NCBI GenBank assembly: GCA_032464575.1
Contig: JAWDKM010000006.1
Coordinates: forward strand, 362,019 to 426,018
Length of the DNA: 64,000 nt
Source: Pontivivens sp032464575
GTDB taxonomy: Bacteria; Pseudomonadota; Alphaproteobacteria; Rhodobacterales; Rhodobacteraceae
Direction: 5' to 3'
The notes under the pieces were generated by a model. The model was not told the DNA's origin and ran no database searches. It was given only the letters and a program-made list of their open reading frames with translations. Positions 16,575 through 25,264 of this stretch are shown piece after piece. A program made the translations under genes and the position numbers. Numbering within the stretch: the stretch's first letter is position 1; each line of letters starts with the position of its first letter.

Positions 16575-17041
16575 ACATGTCTCGGCCCGGATCGACCGCG
16601 AGGCGGGCGCGGACGTTCCCGTCGAGGCGGCTGCCGTCGAAGGGGACTTTTCGCACCTCGTCCCCTCGCATCGGAACCCGACCCTCAACGGCGCGCCGTC
16701 GGAGGCGGGGTTGGCCGCGAGTGTCCGGGCCTCCAGCCGGTGGAGCTCCAGCGTGCCATGGGCATGCGCCGTCATGGCGATGGAGGTCGTGCACGCGATC
16801 CGGTCGAGGCGGATGCAGCCGATCAGTTCGCCCTTGCGCCGGATCATCCATCCCAGGCCCTTCCCCTGCCGGCTGATGCGCCCCATCCACAGCATGAGGC
16901 CCTGCGTCCGCTTCGACATCGGATTACGGGGTCCATCGAAAAGGCGGGAGGTCGCGGGGGCGGCGAGGATCGTGTGGTGGGCCTGCGCATCCCCCGGCGT
17001 CACGGGGGGGCGAGCTGCAGGTGGGCGGCGTGCAGGTCCAT
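16575..17041 (-). pseudogene. Decayed RimJ-type GNAT acetyltransferase
   Basis: Pieces of one GNAT gene can be followed in three frames. The start is probably ATG at 17041 (MDLHAAHLQLAP), which is interrupted within a run of seven C; shifting frame there continues as VTPGDAQAHHTILAAP and on to RQGKGLGWMIRRKGELIGCI. The central acetyl-CoA-binding region is missing: RLDRI passes after a few residues to GTLELHRLEARTLAANPAS. After GFRCEG a second frame change gives RKVPFDGSRLDGNV, the expected C-terminal FDGRWxD-like segment. These lesions together indicate loss of function. The boundaries are approximate. Confidence 0.65.
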
Positions 17042-17068
17042 GGCGGCATCCCGGCAGGGCCCGCGGAA

Positions 17069-17100
17069 AAGGGACCCCCGGATCGCGCCGGGGGTCCCTA
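17069..17100 (-). terminator. Rho-independent terminator of the phytase/esterase-like gene
   Basis: An 11-bp perfect inverted repeat (GGGACCCCCGG and CCGGGGGTCCC, 17071-17098) lies just past the stop codon of the minus-strand gene at 17108 and is followed on that strand by TTTTCC. Confidence 0.7.
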
Positions 17101-17107
17101 AAAGGCG

Positions 17108-19255
17108 TTACTCAACCACGAAGAAGAAGGTCTCGCCCGAGCTGTCGTCGACGCCGTCATTGTCGGTCACGGCGTAGCGCGTGCCGTCCGCGGCGACGGC
17201 GAAGCCCTCGATCTTGTCGACGACGAAGCCGTTGTAGCTGGCGAGCTGGGGCAGGAAGTCGTGCTCCATGCTCTTCTCGACGATCGGAAGCTCCGTGCCG
17301 AGCTCCGCGAATTCCAGCCCATCGAGGGAGACGGTGTAGAGCCGCTTGATCGCCGCGGCTGAGCCGATCTGGTTGTCGCGCTCGACGATGAAGAGCTGGC
17401 CGTCCGACGCCGTGATCTCGGAGAGGCCGACCCAGCCCTGCTCACCGCTTTCGAGCGGATAGGCGACGGCGGCCCATTCCTCGGCCTCGATGTCGTAGCG
17501 GACGATCTTGACCTGGCCTTCGGGGTCGTCGCGCCACTCGCGCTGCATGGCAATGTAGAGCATGTCGCCGTCGCGGGTCACGCCCTCCATGCCGAAGCGG
17601 CGGTCGACGTCGCGCAGGGCCTCGGGCAGCGGAATCTCGTCCTGGATCACGCCCTCGCCGTCCACGTGGTAGAGCGCGTGCGGGATGTTGCGGTCCATCC
17701 GGCCCTCGGAGGCGAGCCAGAAGCCGCCCTCGCCATCGGTCGCGATGCCTTCGAGGTCGAGCTTCTGGGCGAGGCCGAGCCCCTCGCGCGTCACGATGGT
17801 CTTGTTCGTGATCAGCGCCGGGGTCTGCGTCGCGTCGATGGTGAAGATCGCGGGTGCGCCGCCGTAGAAGCTGTCGGAGACGGCGTAGAGCGTGCCCGCA
17901 TCCGCCTCATCCGCGGCGAGGCCGGAGAGGGCGCCCCAGCCCATTGGCAGTCCGCTGGCATGATCCTGGGAGACGATGGTGGGGTACACTGCCGTGTCGT
18001 CACCGAATTCGTAGATCATGACGTGGGCGCGGACGCCGCCATCCTCGATCAGGTCGGCCTCGTTCGCGGTGACGAAGAGGTTGCGATCGGGCAGCGCCAG
18101 CAGACCCTCGGGAGCGATGCCCGACGGCAGGAGCTGGGCGAGCGCGGGGGCCGTCGGGTCGGTCATGTCGTAGACGCCGACGATGGAGCCCCGCTCGGAC
18201 CCGATGAAGGCCATGGGCGTGCCGCCGAAGGTGCCGACCTCGACACTCTCGGGCTCGACACCCTTGTTGCCGGAGCGCTCGTCGGGGTAGTGGCCCGCGC
18301 GGATCATGGCATATTCGAGGGCCGTGCCGTCCTCGTAGACGACGGTGCCGTCGCGGTTGAAGACGGTCCAGCCGCGCGAGCCGCCCTCGTAATCGCCCTC
18401 GTTGGCCGTGATGAAATGGACGTCGTCGAACCACTTCACCGCGTCGGGCTCGCGCAGGCGGCCGGGCTGCGTGTCCTGAAGCACGATGCGGCCGTCCTCG
18501 ATGGTGTCGATGTTCTCCAGATCTACGCTGCCCGCGGAGAAGTGGGACAGGACCTCACCGGCCGCGGAGAGGACCACCATGTGGTTGTTCTCCTGCAGGG
18601 ACACGACGATTTCGTCATTGCCGTTGATGTCCAGGAATTCGGGCTCCGGATCGGTCGGCGCGGTCCCGGCGAGGCCGGTGACGTCGGCCACGATCATGCC
18701 GTCGCACCGGGGCACGCCGTCCTCAAGCGGATAGATCGTGACGTTGCCCGCGGGAAGCTGCGGGATCACGCCGTCGTCGAGATCCTCGTCGCGCTCGTTC
18801 TCGATGGCTACCGCGACGATGCTGGCGGTCGCGGCGATGGAGTCTGGCTGGCCGCCGAGGTCGCAGCGGGCGAGCTCCTCACCGTCAACCGACAGCGCCA
18901 GGAGGTGGCCCGACGGGTTCACGAAGTCGTCGGAGGTGTTCACACCTGCGAGAATGACGTCATTGGACAGCGCCACCGAGGTCGGCTCGCCATCGAGGGC
19001 CACGGTGCCCATCCCGGCGGGGGCGGCCGGATCGGTGATGTCGATCATGCCGAGCACGCCGGCGGGGCTGTCGGTGTAGACCAGCGTCATGCCGTCGGCC
19101 GTGGCGGCGATGATTTCGGGCGCGGTCTCCGCGCTCGCATCCGTGCCGTCCTGGGTGGAGACGTCGAAGCTGGCGATGCGGTTGAAGACCTGGGCGTATG
19201 CCGGAAGGGCAACGCCGAGCATGAGGGCGGTCAGGCCCGTGGCTCGGATGATCAT
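17108..19255 (-). CDS. Secreted two-domain protein: choice-of-anchor I-like propeller plus phytase-like esterase domain
   Basis: 715 residues from ATG at 19255 (GGGAG upstream). The frame stays open for another 690 codons upstream only by chance; the true start is marked by a signal peptide, MIIRATGLTALMLGVALPAYAQ. Residues about 25-440 form repeated beta-propeller blades (LVYTDSPAGVLGMIDITDP, GHYPDERSGNKGVEPESVEV, GSIVGVYDMTDPTAP), as in choice-of-anchor I proteins linked to alkaline phosphatases. Residues about 455-715 match the phytase-like esterase family (LSGLAADEADAGTLYAVSDS, LDLEGIATDGEGGFWLASEG, GMEGVTRDGDMLYIAMQREW). It probably acts outside the inner membrane on phosphate esters or related polymers; substrate unproven. 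Confidence 0.85.
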   Translation of the reverse strand: MIIRATGLTALMLGVALPAYAQVFNRIASFDVSTQDGTDASAETAPEIIAATADGMTLVYTDSPAGVLGMIDITDPAAPAGMGTVALDGEPTSVALSNDVILAGVNTSDDFVNPSGHLLALSVDGEELARCDLGGQPDSIAATASIVAVAIENERDEDLDDGVIPQLPAGNVTIYPLEDGVPRCDGMIVADVTGLAGTAPTDPEPEFLDINGNDEIVVSLQENNHMVVLSAAGEVLSHFSAGSVDLENIDTIEDGRIVLQDTQPGRLREPDAVKWFDDVHFITANEGDYEGGSRGWTVFNRDGTVVYEDGTALEYAMIRAGHYPDERSGNKGVEPESVEVGTFGGTPMAFIGSERGSIVGVYDMTDPTAPALAQLLPSGIAPEGLLALPDRNLFVTANEADLIEDGGVRAHVMIYEFGDDTAVYPTIVSQDHASGLPMGWGALSGLAADEADAGTLYAVSDSFYGGAPAIFTIDATQTPALITNKTIVTREGLGLAQKLDLEGIATDGEGGFWLASEGRMDRNIPHALYHVDGEGVIQDEIPLPEALRDVDRRFGMEGVTRDGDMLYIAMQREWRDDPEGQVKIVRYDIEAEEWAAVAYPLESGEQGWVGLSEITASDGQLFIVERDNQIGSAAAIKRLYTVSLDGLEFAELGTELPIVEKSMEHDFLPQLASYNGFVVDKIEGFAVAADGTRYAVTDNDGVDDSSGETFFFVVE

Positions 19256-19423
19256 GGTGGGGGCTCCCTGAATGTCGTTGGACCGCCGACCGTGTGCGCG
19301 GGCTTCGCAACGGTCTGGTGAAGCTACGGTGACGGTTGCGTGACGCCGGGTCGGAACGGGTCTTGCTGCGCGCGCGTTCGGCTCCAGATTGCCGGACAAG
19401 ACGAAAGACGAAGGAGCGCCCCC

Positions 19424-21025
19424 ATGATCCGACTGTTTCAACGCACCGCGCTGGCGGCCCTGCTTGCAGGGGTGGCCGTGCCCGCCGCGGCGCAGCAGGT
19501 CGCGCTGGTGATCCAGAACGGTCCCTATGCCAGCCTGCCGGATGCGGAGGTCGCGGATTTCGAGCGCCTGACGCTGGCCTACGAGGGTGCGGGCTTCGAG
19601 GTGCTGAGCGGGGAGAACCTGACGCGGACCGAGCTCTTCACGCTGCTCAACACCTTCCGCGAGCGGGCCGAGGCGGCGGAGAAGGTGGTGATCCACCTCT
19701 CCGGCCAGACGGCGACCAGCGGCAACGAAAGCTGGTTCCTGCCCGCGGATGCCAACGCGGACACGGTGATCCGGGTGGGGCTGACCGCACCCACGCTCGA
19801 CCTGCTCTTGGGCCTCACGGCGGGCGAGGGGCGGCACGGCGTGATGTTCGTGGGCACCGACCCGGAGGCCGGGATCGAGGGGGCGGGGGTCGAGGCCGGC
19901 ATCGGGCGGGTCTACACGCCGCGCGACACGCTGCTGATCCACGGGCCCGTCGGCGAGATCGACACGCTCGCGCGGGAGGTGGCGCTGATCCCCGGCACGT
20001 CGCTGCGCGACCTCGTCTCCGAGATGACGGATACGATGACGAGCGCGGGCTTCGCCGATCCCGAAGCGGTGGTGATCGCGCAGGACGGCCTGCTCGTCGC
20101 CGAACCGGTGCTGATCGAGGGGGCCGACGAGCTGGAGACCGCGGCCGCACCGCCCGCTCCGGCCCCCGAACCGGAGCCCGAACCGGAGCCGGAGGAGGAG
20201 GAGAACCCGGCCGAGGCCGCGGAGGCGGCGCTGAACCTCGACCGCGATGCGCGGCGCGCGATCCAGGAGGACCTCGTGCTGATGGGCTTCAACACGCGCG
20301 GCGTGGATGGCATCTTCGGCCCCGGCACACGCGCGGCGATCGTGGGCTGGCAGCAGGGTCAGGATTTCGAGCAGACCTCGTACCTGTCGGCGAGCCAGGT
20401 GGAGTTGCTGTCGCTCCAGGGCGACAACCGCCGGGCGGAGATCGAGGCCGAACAGGAGCGTCAGCGCGCCGAGCGCGAGGCCGAGGACCGCGCCTTCTGG
20501 GAAAGCAGCGGGGCGCTGGGCACGGAGGAGGGGCTGCGCGCCTACCTGCGCAGCTATCCCAACGGGCTCTTCTCCGACGAGGCGGGCACGGCACTGGCCG
20601 AGATCGAGGCCGAACAGCTCGCCGCGGCCAGTGCCGAGGTGCAGGCCGCCTGGAACCAGGCGCTGCAGACCGATACGGCGGACGGCTACCGCGCCTTCCT
20701 CGCAAGCTTTCCCGACAGCGAGTTCGCGCCGACAGCGCAGGCCCGGCTCCAGCAGTTCGAGGAGCAGGCGCAGCGGGAGGTTGCCGCGACGAATGGCGGG
20801 GCGGCCGCCGGAGAGCAGGCGCTGGGCCTCAATCTCGTGAACCGGACGCTGGTGCAGGCCCGGCTGCGCTCGCTGGGCTACAGCGTGCCGTCGATCAGCG
20901 GGGAGTTCGACGCGGACACGCGGGAGGCGCTGGCCCAGTTCCAGCGAGAATATGGGCTGGAGCCGACGGGCTTCCTGAACGAGGCGACGGTGCGCCAGCT
21001 CATCGTGCTGGCCCCGCCGCAGTGA
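19424..21025 (+). CDS. Secreted pseudo-caspase with two peptidoglycan-binding domains
   Basis: 533 residues from ATG 19424, preceded by AAGGAG at 19411-19416. Signal peptide MIRLFQRTALAALLAGVAVP then AAAQ. Residues about 25-230 have the caspase-like order (VALVIQNGPYASLPDAEVAD, GFEVLSGENLT, VVIHLSGQT, SWFLPADA), but the usual SGHG reads SGQT at 93-96 and there is no cysteine in the domain, so the catalytic dyad is absent. A PE-rich linker follows (about 244-270), then a peptidoglycan-binding repeat (about 275-330, IQEDLVLMGFNTRGVDGIFG), a charged coiled region with two YRAFLASFPDSEFA-like TPR-type segments, and a second peptidoglycan-binding repeat (about 480-530). Divergent from the phytase-like gene. 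Probably a periplasmic wall-associated scaffold; this is inference. Confidence 0.8.
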   Translation: MIRLFQRTALAALLAGVAVPAAAQQVALVIQNGPYASLPDAEVADFERLTLAYEGAGFEVLSGENLTRTELFTLLNTFRERAEAAEKVVIHLSGQTATSGNESWFLPADANADTVIRVGLTAPTLDLLLGLTAGEGRHGVMFVGTDPEAGIEGAGVEAGIGRVYTPRDTLLIHGPVGEIDTLAREVALIPGTSLRDLVSEMTDTMTSAGFADPEAVVIAQDGLLVAEPVLIEGADELETAAAPPAPAPEPEPEPEPEEEENPAEAAEAALNLDRDARRAIQEDLVLMGFNTRGVDGIFGPGTRAAIVGWQQGQDFEQTSYLSASQVELLSLQGDNRRAEIEAEQERQRAEREAEDRAFWESSGALGTEEGLRAYLRSYPNGLFSDEAGTALAEIEAEQLAAASAEVQAAWNQALQTDTADGYRAFLASFPDSEFAPTAQARLQQFEEQAQREVAATNGGAAAGEQALGLNLVNRTLVQARLRSLGYSVPSISGEFDADTREALAQFQREYGLEPTGFLNEATVRQLIVLAPPQ

Positions 21026-21804
21026 GGAGAGGCTGCCCTGCGGGGGACGTCGTCTGGTGACCTCTCCCGCAAAGAGATGAGGACGGCACCCGACCTGGTG
21101 GGCGCTTGCTGGATGGGGGTCACAGGTCGGTGCTCCGACGCTTCCATCTCCCGCGTTCTGCTTCGATATCGCCAACGCGCCTGCCGTGCGGAGGGTGAGC
21201 GGCGTCTTGCAAGCGCTCCGGTGACGCGTTTGAGACGCGAACCGGCCGAACCCCGGTCGGGCGCAGCCCGGCGGCGTTGCCAGGCGTGCCGTCCGTTCGA
21301 CCTGATACCGCCCCGGACTTGATCCGGGGCCTTCCGCCATAAAGTGCTTCGGTTTCCGAAAGGTCCCGGCGACACGGTCGGGTGAAAAGGCTGAGACCTA
21401 CGGCCTTGCGCAGCAGAGGATTGGAGGGGGCACCGTCCGGGCGGAGGGGCGTTTCGAAGGATACCACCCCGGACGCGATCCGGGGTCCGTGGCCAAGGGG
21501 CGCATCGATCGCTGAAAAGTCCCGGCGCTTCGGCCGCGACGCTTAGGTCAAGGAGCTGAAACCTGCGCCATCGCGCGGCAGAGGATCGGTGGGGGCGCCA
21601 CCCAACGGAGCGCGGGCGGGAGGGTGTTTCGGTGTGCCACTGCCCCCGACCTGATCCGGGGCCTCTTGTCGAGGAGCGCGTCGTTGCGAAGCGGTCCCGG
21701 CGCTTCGGCCGCGACCGTCAGGATGAGAGGGCTTGGACCCGAGCCCCCGTGCGGCGGAGGTTTGGAGCGCGCGGACGCGACAAGCCTCCGCTCGGCCATC
21801 GTCC
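21026..21804. repeat. Intergenic region with three tandem degenerate repeat units
   Basis: No gene is supported in this 780-base gap between convergent genes. Three related units start near 21304, 21461 and 21634. Each opens with a palindrome (CCCCGGACTTGATCCGGGG at 21311-21329, CCCCGGACGCGATCCGGGG at 21467-21485, CCCCCGACCTGATCCGGGG at 21643-21661), continues to a GTCCCGGCG segment with CTTCGGCCGCGAC in units 2 and 3, and ends in G-rich sequence with GCGGAGG-like ends. A fourth copy lies at about 27060-27150. Divergence between units is high. The part before 21300 shows no clear feature. Confidence 0.7.
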
Positions 21805-23232
21805 TTACAGCCCCAGGCTCACATAGCTCGCCGCCACCCGGTCGATGCTGACGAGGTAGGCGGAGGTGCGCAGGTCGGTCACGCCGGGTTTCTCGTGCCA
21901 GATCTCGCGCATGGAGCCGTAGGCCTCGCGCATCGTGTCGTCGAGGCCGGAGCGGACGAGTTCAAGCTCGCCCGCGCCGTGCAGGTACTTCTTCTTGAAC
22001 CCCTCGGAGATCGTGATGTTGGAGCCTTCGCCCGCCAGCCGCTCCAGCTCGTCGACGAGCAGTTCGTGGCGCGCCTCCTCCCGCCGCCGTTCCATGCGGC
22101 CGAAGCGGATGTGGGAGAGGTTCTTCACCCATTCGAAGTAGGAGACCGTGACGCCGCCCGCGTTCGCATACATGTCCGGGATGATGATCGTGCCCTTGCG
22201 GCACAGGATCTCGTCGGCGCCCGCGGTGATCGGCCCGTTTGCGGCCTCGATGATCAGCGGCGCCTTGATGTCGGAGGCGTTGCGCTGGTTGATGACCCCT
22301 TCGAGGGCGGCGGGGATGAGGATGTCGCATTCGTCCTCCAGTGCCTTCGAGCCGCCGGGCGTGAACTCCGCCCCGGCAAAGCCCGCGACGCCGCCGGTCT
22401 CGGCGATATGGGCGCGCACGGCCTCTACATCGAGGCCGGCGTCGTCGCGGATGGCGCCGTCCCGCTCGATGATGCAGGTGATCTTGCAGCCGTCCTCCTC
22501 GCTGAGGAACTTTGCCGCGTGGTAGCCCACGTTGCCGAGGCCTTGAACGATCACGCGCTTGCCGTCGAGCTTGCCCTGGAGACCCGCCTTCGCCACGTCC
22601 TCCGGATGGCGAAAGAACTCGCGGAGGGCGTATTGGACGCCGCGGCCCGTCGCCTCGACCCGGCCGGCGATGCCACCGGCGTTCAGCGGCTTGCCGGTGA
22701 CACAGGCCCGTGCGTTGATGTCGGTGGTGTTCATCCGGCGGTAGGCATCGGCGATCCACGCCATCTCCCGCTCGCCGGTGCCCATGTCGGGCGCGGGCAC
22801 GTTCTGGGAGGGGTGGATCAGGTCGCGCTTGGCCAGCTCGTAGGCGAAGCGTCGGGTGATGCGCTCGAGCTCCGTCTCGTCCCACTCGCGCGGATCGATG
22901 GCGAGCCCGCCCTTGGAGCCGCCGAAGGGGGTTTCCACCAGCGCGCATTTGTAGGTCATGAGGGCGGCGAGCGCCTCGACCTCGTCCTGGTTGACGCCCA
23001 TCGCGTAGCGGATGCCGCCCTTGACCGGCTCCATGTGTTCGGAGTGGACGGCGCGGTAGCCGGTGAAGGTGTGGATGTCGCCGCGCAGGCGGACGCCGAA
23101 GCGCACGGTATAGGTGGCGTTGCATACCCGGATCTTCTCCACCAGGCCCGGCGGCAGGTCCATCAGCGCAACGGCGCGGTTGAACATGATGTCGACGGAC
23201 TGGCGGAAGGTCGGTTCGTTCTGCGCGTTCAT
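21805..23232 (-). CDS. Glutamate dehydrogenase (Glu/Leu/Phe/Val dehydrogenase family)
   Basis: 475 residues. Reversible oxidative deamination of glutamate to 2-oxoglutarate. The substrate domain has PVKGGIRYAMGVNQDEVEAL and the catalytic lysine region FGGSKGGLAIDP; the nucleotide domain has VIVQGLGNVGYHAAKFL (GxGxxG-like). PAPDMGTGEREMAWIADAY and EAANGPITAGADEIL are typical. The length fits the small hexameric class rather than the 180-kDa type. The start follows AAGGAC. It is monocistronic by position, with a repeat-rich gap downstream. Confidence 0.93.
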   Translation of the reverse strand: MNAQNEPTFRQSVDIMFNRAVALMDLPPGLVEKIRVCNATYTVRFGVRLRGDIHTFTGYRAVHSEHMEPVKGGIRYAMGVNQDEVEALAALMTYKCALVETPFGGSKGGLAIDPREWDETELERITRRFAYELAKRDLIHPSQNVPAPDMGTGEREMAWIADAYRRMNTTDINARACVTGKPLNAGGIAGRVEATGRGVQYALREFFRHPEDVAKAGLQGKLDGKRVIVQGLGNVGYHAAKFLSEEDGCKITCIIERDGAIRDDAGLDVEAVRAHIAETGGVAGFAGAEFTPGGSKALEDECDILIPAALEGVINQRNASDIKAPLIIEAANGPITAGADEILCRKGTIIIPDMYANAGGVTVSYFEWVKNLSHIRFGRMERRREEARHELLVDELERLAGEGSNITISEGFKKKYLHGAGELELVRSGLDDTMREAYGSMREIWHEKPGVTDLRTSAYLVSIDRVAASYVSLGL

Positions 23233-23548
23233 CGGCGGTCGTCCTTTTCGGTGCGTTCTCCCCGTGGGCGGAGCCTAGCCCGTTTTTTGTGCAGAAAAAG
23301 TTCACAGGCGGTGTTCGCGGTTCGTTCGGAGACACAACCTAAAGATGTTTTCGTTCGCCCTGCGTTCGAAGAACGGATCGAAAGGGCAGGGGCGAAGGGG
23401 GAACGTGAACTACCGGCTTGAAAGTTGCGGCGTAATTGGTGCGCGGGACAGACTGCGACATACCCACAACTCAAGATTGTTCTTGCCACGCGCCGTGGTG
23501 GTCTGGGGTACCCTTCGAAGCGGCTCGGGCGGTTATCGAGATTGGCGT
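23233..23548. other. Intergenic region upstream of glutamate dehydrogenase
   Basis: A 316-base gap with no gene. It is clearly less GC-rich than its flanks (for example AAAAAGTTCACAGG near 23296-23309 and CATACCCACAACTCAAG near 23459), as expected for the promoter and leader of the minus-strand gdh gene, but I cannot pick a convincing -35/-10 pair. Confidence 0.4.
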
Positions 23549-24754
23549 TCAGGTGGCCCCGACCTGCGCCCCGGCCGTGGTGGCGCGGTCGGTGAGGAAG
23601 CGGATGACGGCGGGGTCGTCGCTGAGGGCGATGGCGCGGGTATAGGCGTCGGTGGCGTCCTCGCTGGCCTGTGCAAGGAGGTCGGCGCGGGCGGCCCAGT
23701 AGGGTTGGTAGTCGCGGATGTCGCGCGGGTCGAGGGCGTCGAGGGCGCTCAGTGCGGCCCGGGGCTCGCCCGCGCGGCCGAGGGCGGCGGCGCGGTTGAC
23801 GGCGGCGCCGAGGGAGGGGGCCTCCGCCAGCAGGAGGTCGTAGAGCTCGACGAGGGCGGCGGGCTCCACCGGGCGACCCCAGAGCGGGCGCATGTGGTGG
23901 GACTGGATCGCGGCCTCGATCTGGTAGCGGCCCGGCCGTCCGGCCCGCGCGGCGCGGTGCAGCAGGCCCTCGGCCCGCAGCGCGAGGGGGCGGGACCAGC
24001 GGGCGGGGTCCTGCGCGTCGAGGGGCACGTAGGCGCCATGGGCGTCGCGGCGGGCGGCGCGGCGGGCCTCCACGTAGCATATCAGCGCCATGAGGCCCGC
24101 GACCTCCGGCTCCTCGGGCAGGGCGGTGCAGAGGAGATCGCCGAGGAACAGCGCTTCGGAGACGAGGGCGGTGTTGGGATCCTCCCAGCTCTGGCCGAAG
24201 GCGGCGTAGATCGCGTCGAGCACGGGGGGCAGACGCTCCTCCATCTCGTCGCCCGCGATGGTGCGAAAGGGGATGCCGGCGTCGCGGATGCGCGCCTTCG
24301 CGCGCACAAGCCGCTGGGCCATGGTGGCCTTCGGCACGACGAAGGCGCTTGCGACGCGGGCGGCATCGAGGCCCAGCACGGTCTGGAGCATCAGCGGCGT
24401 GCGGACACCGGGGTCGATCGCGGGGTGGGCGCAGACGAAGAGCAGGTCGAGGCGGCGGTCGGGCAGATCGCCCTCGACCTCTTCCTCCGCCATCAACGCC
24501 AAGGCGGGCTCGGCGGCCTTCACCACCGCGTCGTGGCGCAGGACGTTGAGACCGCGGCGCCGGGCGGCAGTGAGGAGCCAGGCCTCGGGGTTGCGGGGCA
24601 CGCCGGCCTCGGGCCAGCGCTCCAGTGCCGTCAGGAGCGCGCCGCCGAGCGCGTCCTCGGCCGCTGCGATGTCGCGGGTCTGGCGGCAAATGAGCGCCAC
24701 GAGGCGCCCGTAGGAGGCGCGCGCCACCCGTTCGGCTTCGGCGCGCGCCTGCAT
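23549..24754 (-). CDS. ECF42-type RNA polymerase sigma factor (DUF6596)
   Basis: 401 residues, much longer than a classic ECF sigma. Sigma region 2 lies at about 8-75 (YGRLVALICRQTRDIAAAEDAL, then PEAWLLTAARRRGLNVLRHD) and region 4 at about 105-160 (LMLQTVLGLDAARVASAFVV). The extended C-terminal part (about 180-390) contains DAIYAAFGQSWEDPN, LGDLLCTALPEEPEVAGL and a TPR-like end (AVNRAAALGRAGEPRAALSAL), the mark of ECF42. These factors are typically encoded next to a YCII/DGPF protein and have no separate anti-sigma factor, and that pairing is present here, three bases apart. Confidence 0.9.
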   Translation of the reverse strand: MQARAEAERVARASYGRLVALICRQTRDIAAAEDALGGALLTALERWPEAGVPRNPEAWLLTAARRRGLNVLRHDAVVKAAEPALALMAEEEVEGDLPDRRLDLLFVCAHPAIDPGVRTPLMLQTVLGLDAARVASAFVVPKATMAQRLVRAKARIRDAGIPFRTIAGDEMEERLPPVLDAIYAAFGQSWEDPNTALVSEALFLGDLLCTALPEEPEVAGLMALICYVEARRAARRDAHGAYVPLDAQDPARWSRPLALRAEGLLHRAARAGRPGRYQIEAAIQSHHMRPLWGRPVEPAALVELYDLLLAEAPSLGAAVNRAAALGRAGEPRAALSALDALDPRDIRDYQPYWAARADLLAQASEDATDAYTRAIALSDDPAVIRFLTDRATTAGAQVGAT

Positions 24755-24757
24755 GGG

Positions 24758-25099
24758 TCAGGCCGGGGCGGGGGCGTCGTGGAGCACGACGGGCCGGACC
24801 TCGACGCAGCCGAGTTCCGCCGCCGGGGACTTCGCCGCCCAGTCGAGGGCGGTGTCGAGATCCGGAACCTCCACCACGACGAAGCCGCCGAGCTGTTCGC
24901 GCACATCGGCATAGGGGCCGTCCTGCACGCTGCGCTTGCCGTCGCGGATGCGCAGGGTGGTGGCGGCCTCGTTCGGGTGCAGCTCGTCGCCGTACTTCAT
25001 GATGCCGGCTTCGTGCATCGCGCCCATATAGGCGCGCCAGGCGTCCATGTCGTGGACCACATTCTCGCGCTCATCGACGAACAGGAACATGTACTGCAT
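24758..25099 (-). CDS. YCII/DGPF domain protein, partner of the sigma factor
   Basis: 113 residues with GGGAGAG before the ATG. The sequence has the DGPF family pattern: MQYMFLFVDERENVV, MKYGDELHPNEAATTLRIRD and RSVQDGPYADVREQLGGFVV, where the conserved DGPF motif reads DGPY. The fold is a dimeric alpha/beta barrel related to YciI. It stands directly upstream of the ECF42 gene, so the two are one transcript. Its role in sensing is proposed for the family but not shown here. Confidence 0.9.
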   Translation of the reverse strand: MQYMFLFVDERENVVHDMDAWRAYMGAMHEAGIMKYGDELHPNEAATTLRIRDGKRSVQDGPYADVREQLGGFVVVEVPDLDTALDWAAKSPAAELGCVEVRPVVLHDAPAPA

Positions 25100-25264
25100 C
25101 GGATCTCTCCCTTGAGGTTGGCGCAGGCGGGCCGCCTGCACCCCCATGACCCGCAGGATGCACCGCAATCGACAGGCGGCGCGATTTTTTTCTGCGGGGC
25201 GGCAGGCGGTTGGGGTTCGGGGGACGGCACCTACCTGTAGGGGGGCGGGTCGGAGGCGTCGCAT

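Noticed and set aside
15385..16890. A 501-codon minus-strand frame over olsA
   Set aside because: Antisense to olsA; only its first part contains a real remnant, the C-terminal piece of the GNAT pseudogene.
17108..21340. A 1410-codon open frame on the minus strand
   Set aside because: Only the part from 19255 down has a signal peptide, ribosome site and conserved domains; the upstream part is antisense to the pseudo-caspase gene and to repeats.
21026..21804. Possible CRISPR array
   Set aside because: Only three diverged units of 155-175 bases with no short identical repeats, no unique spacers and no cas genes.
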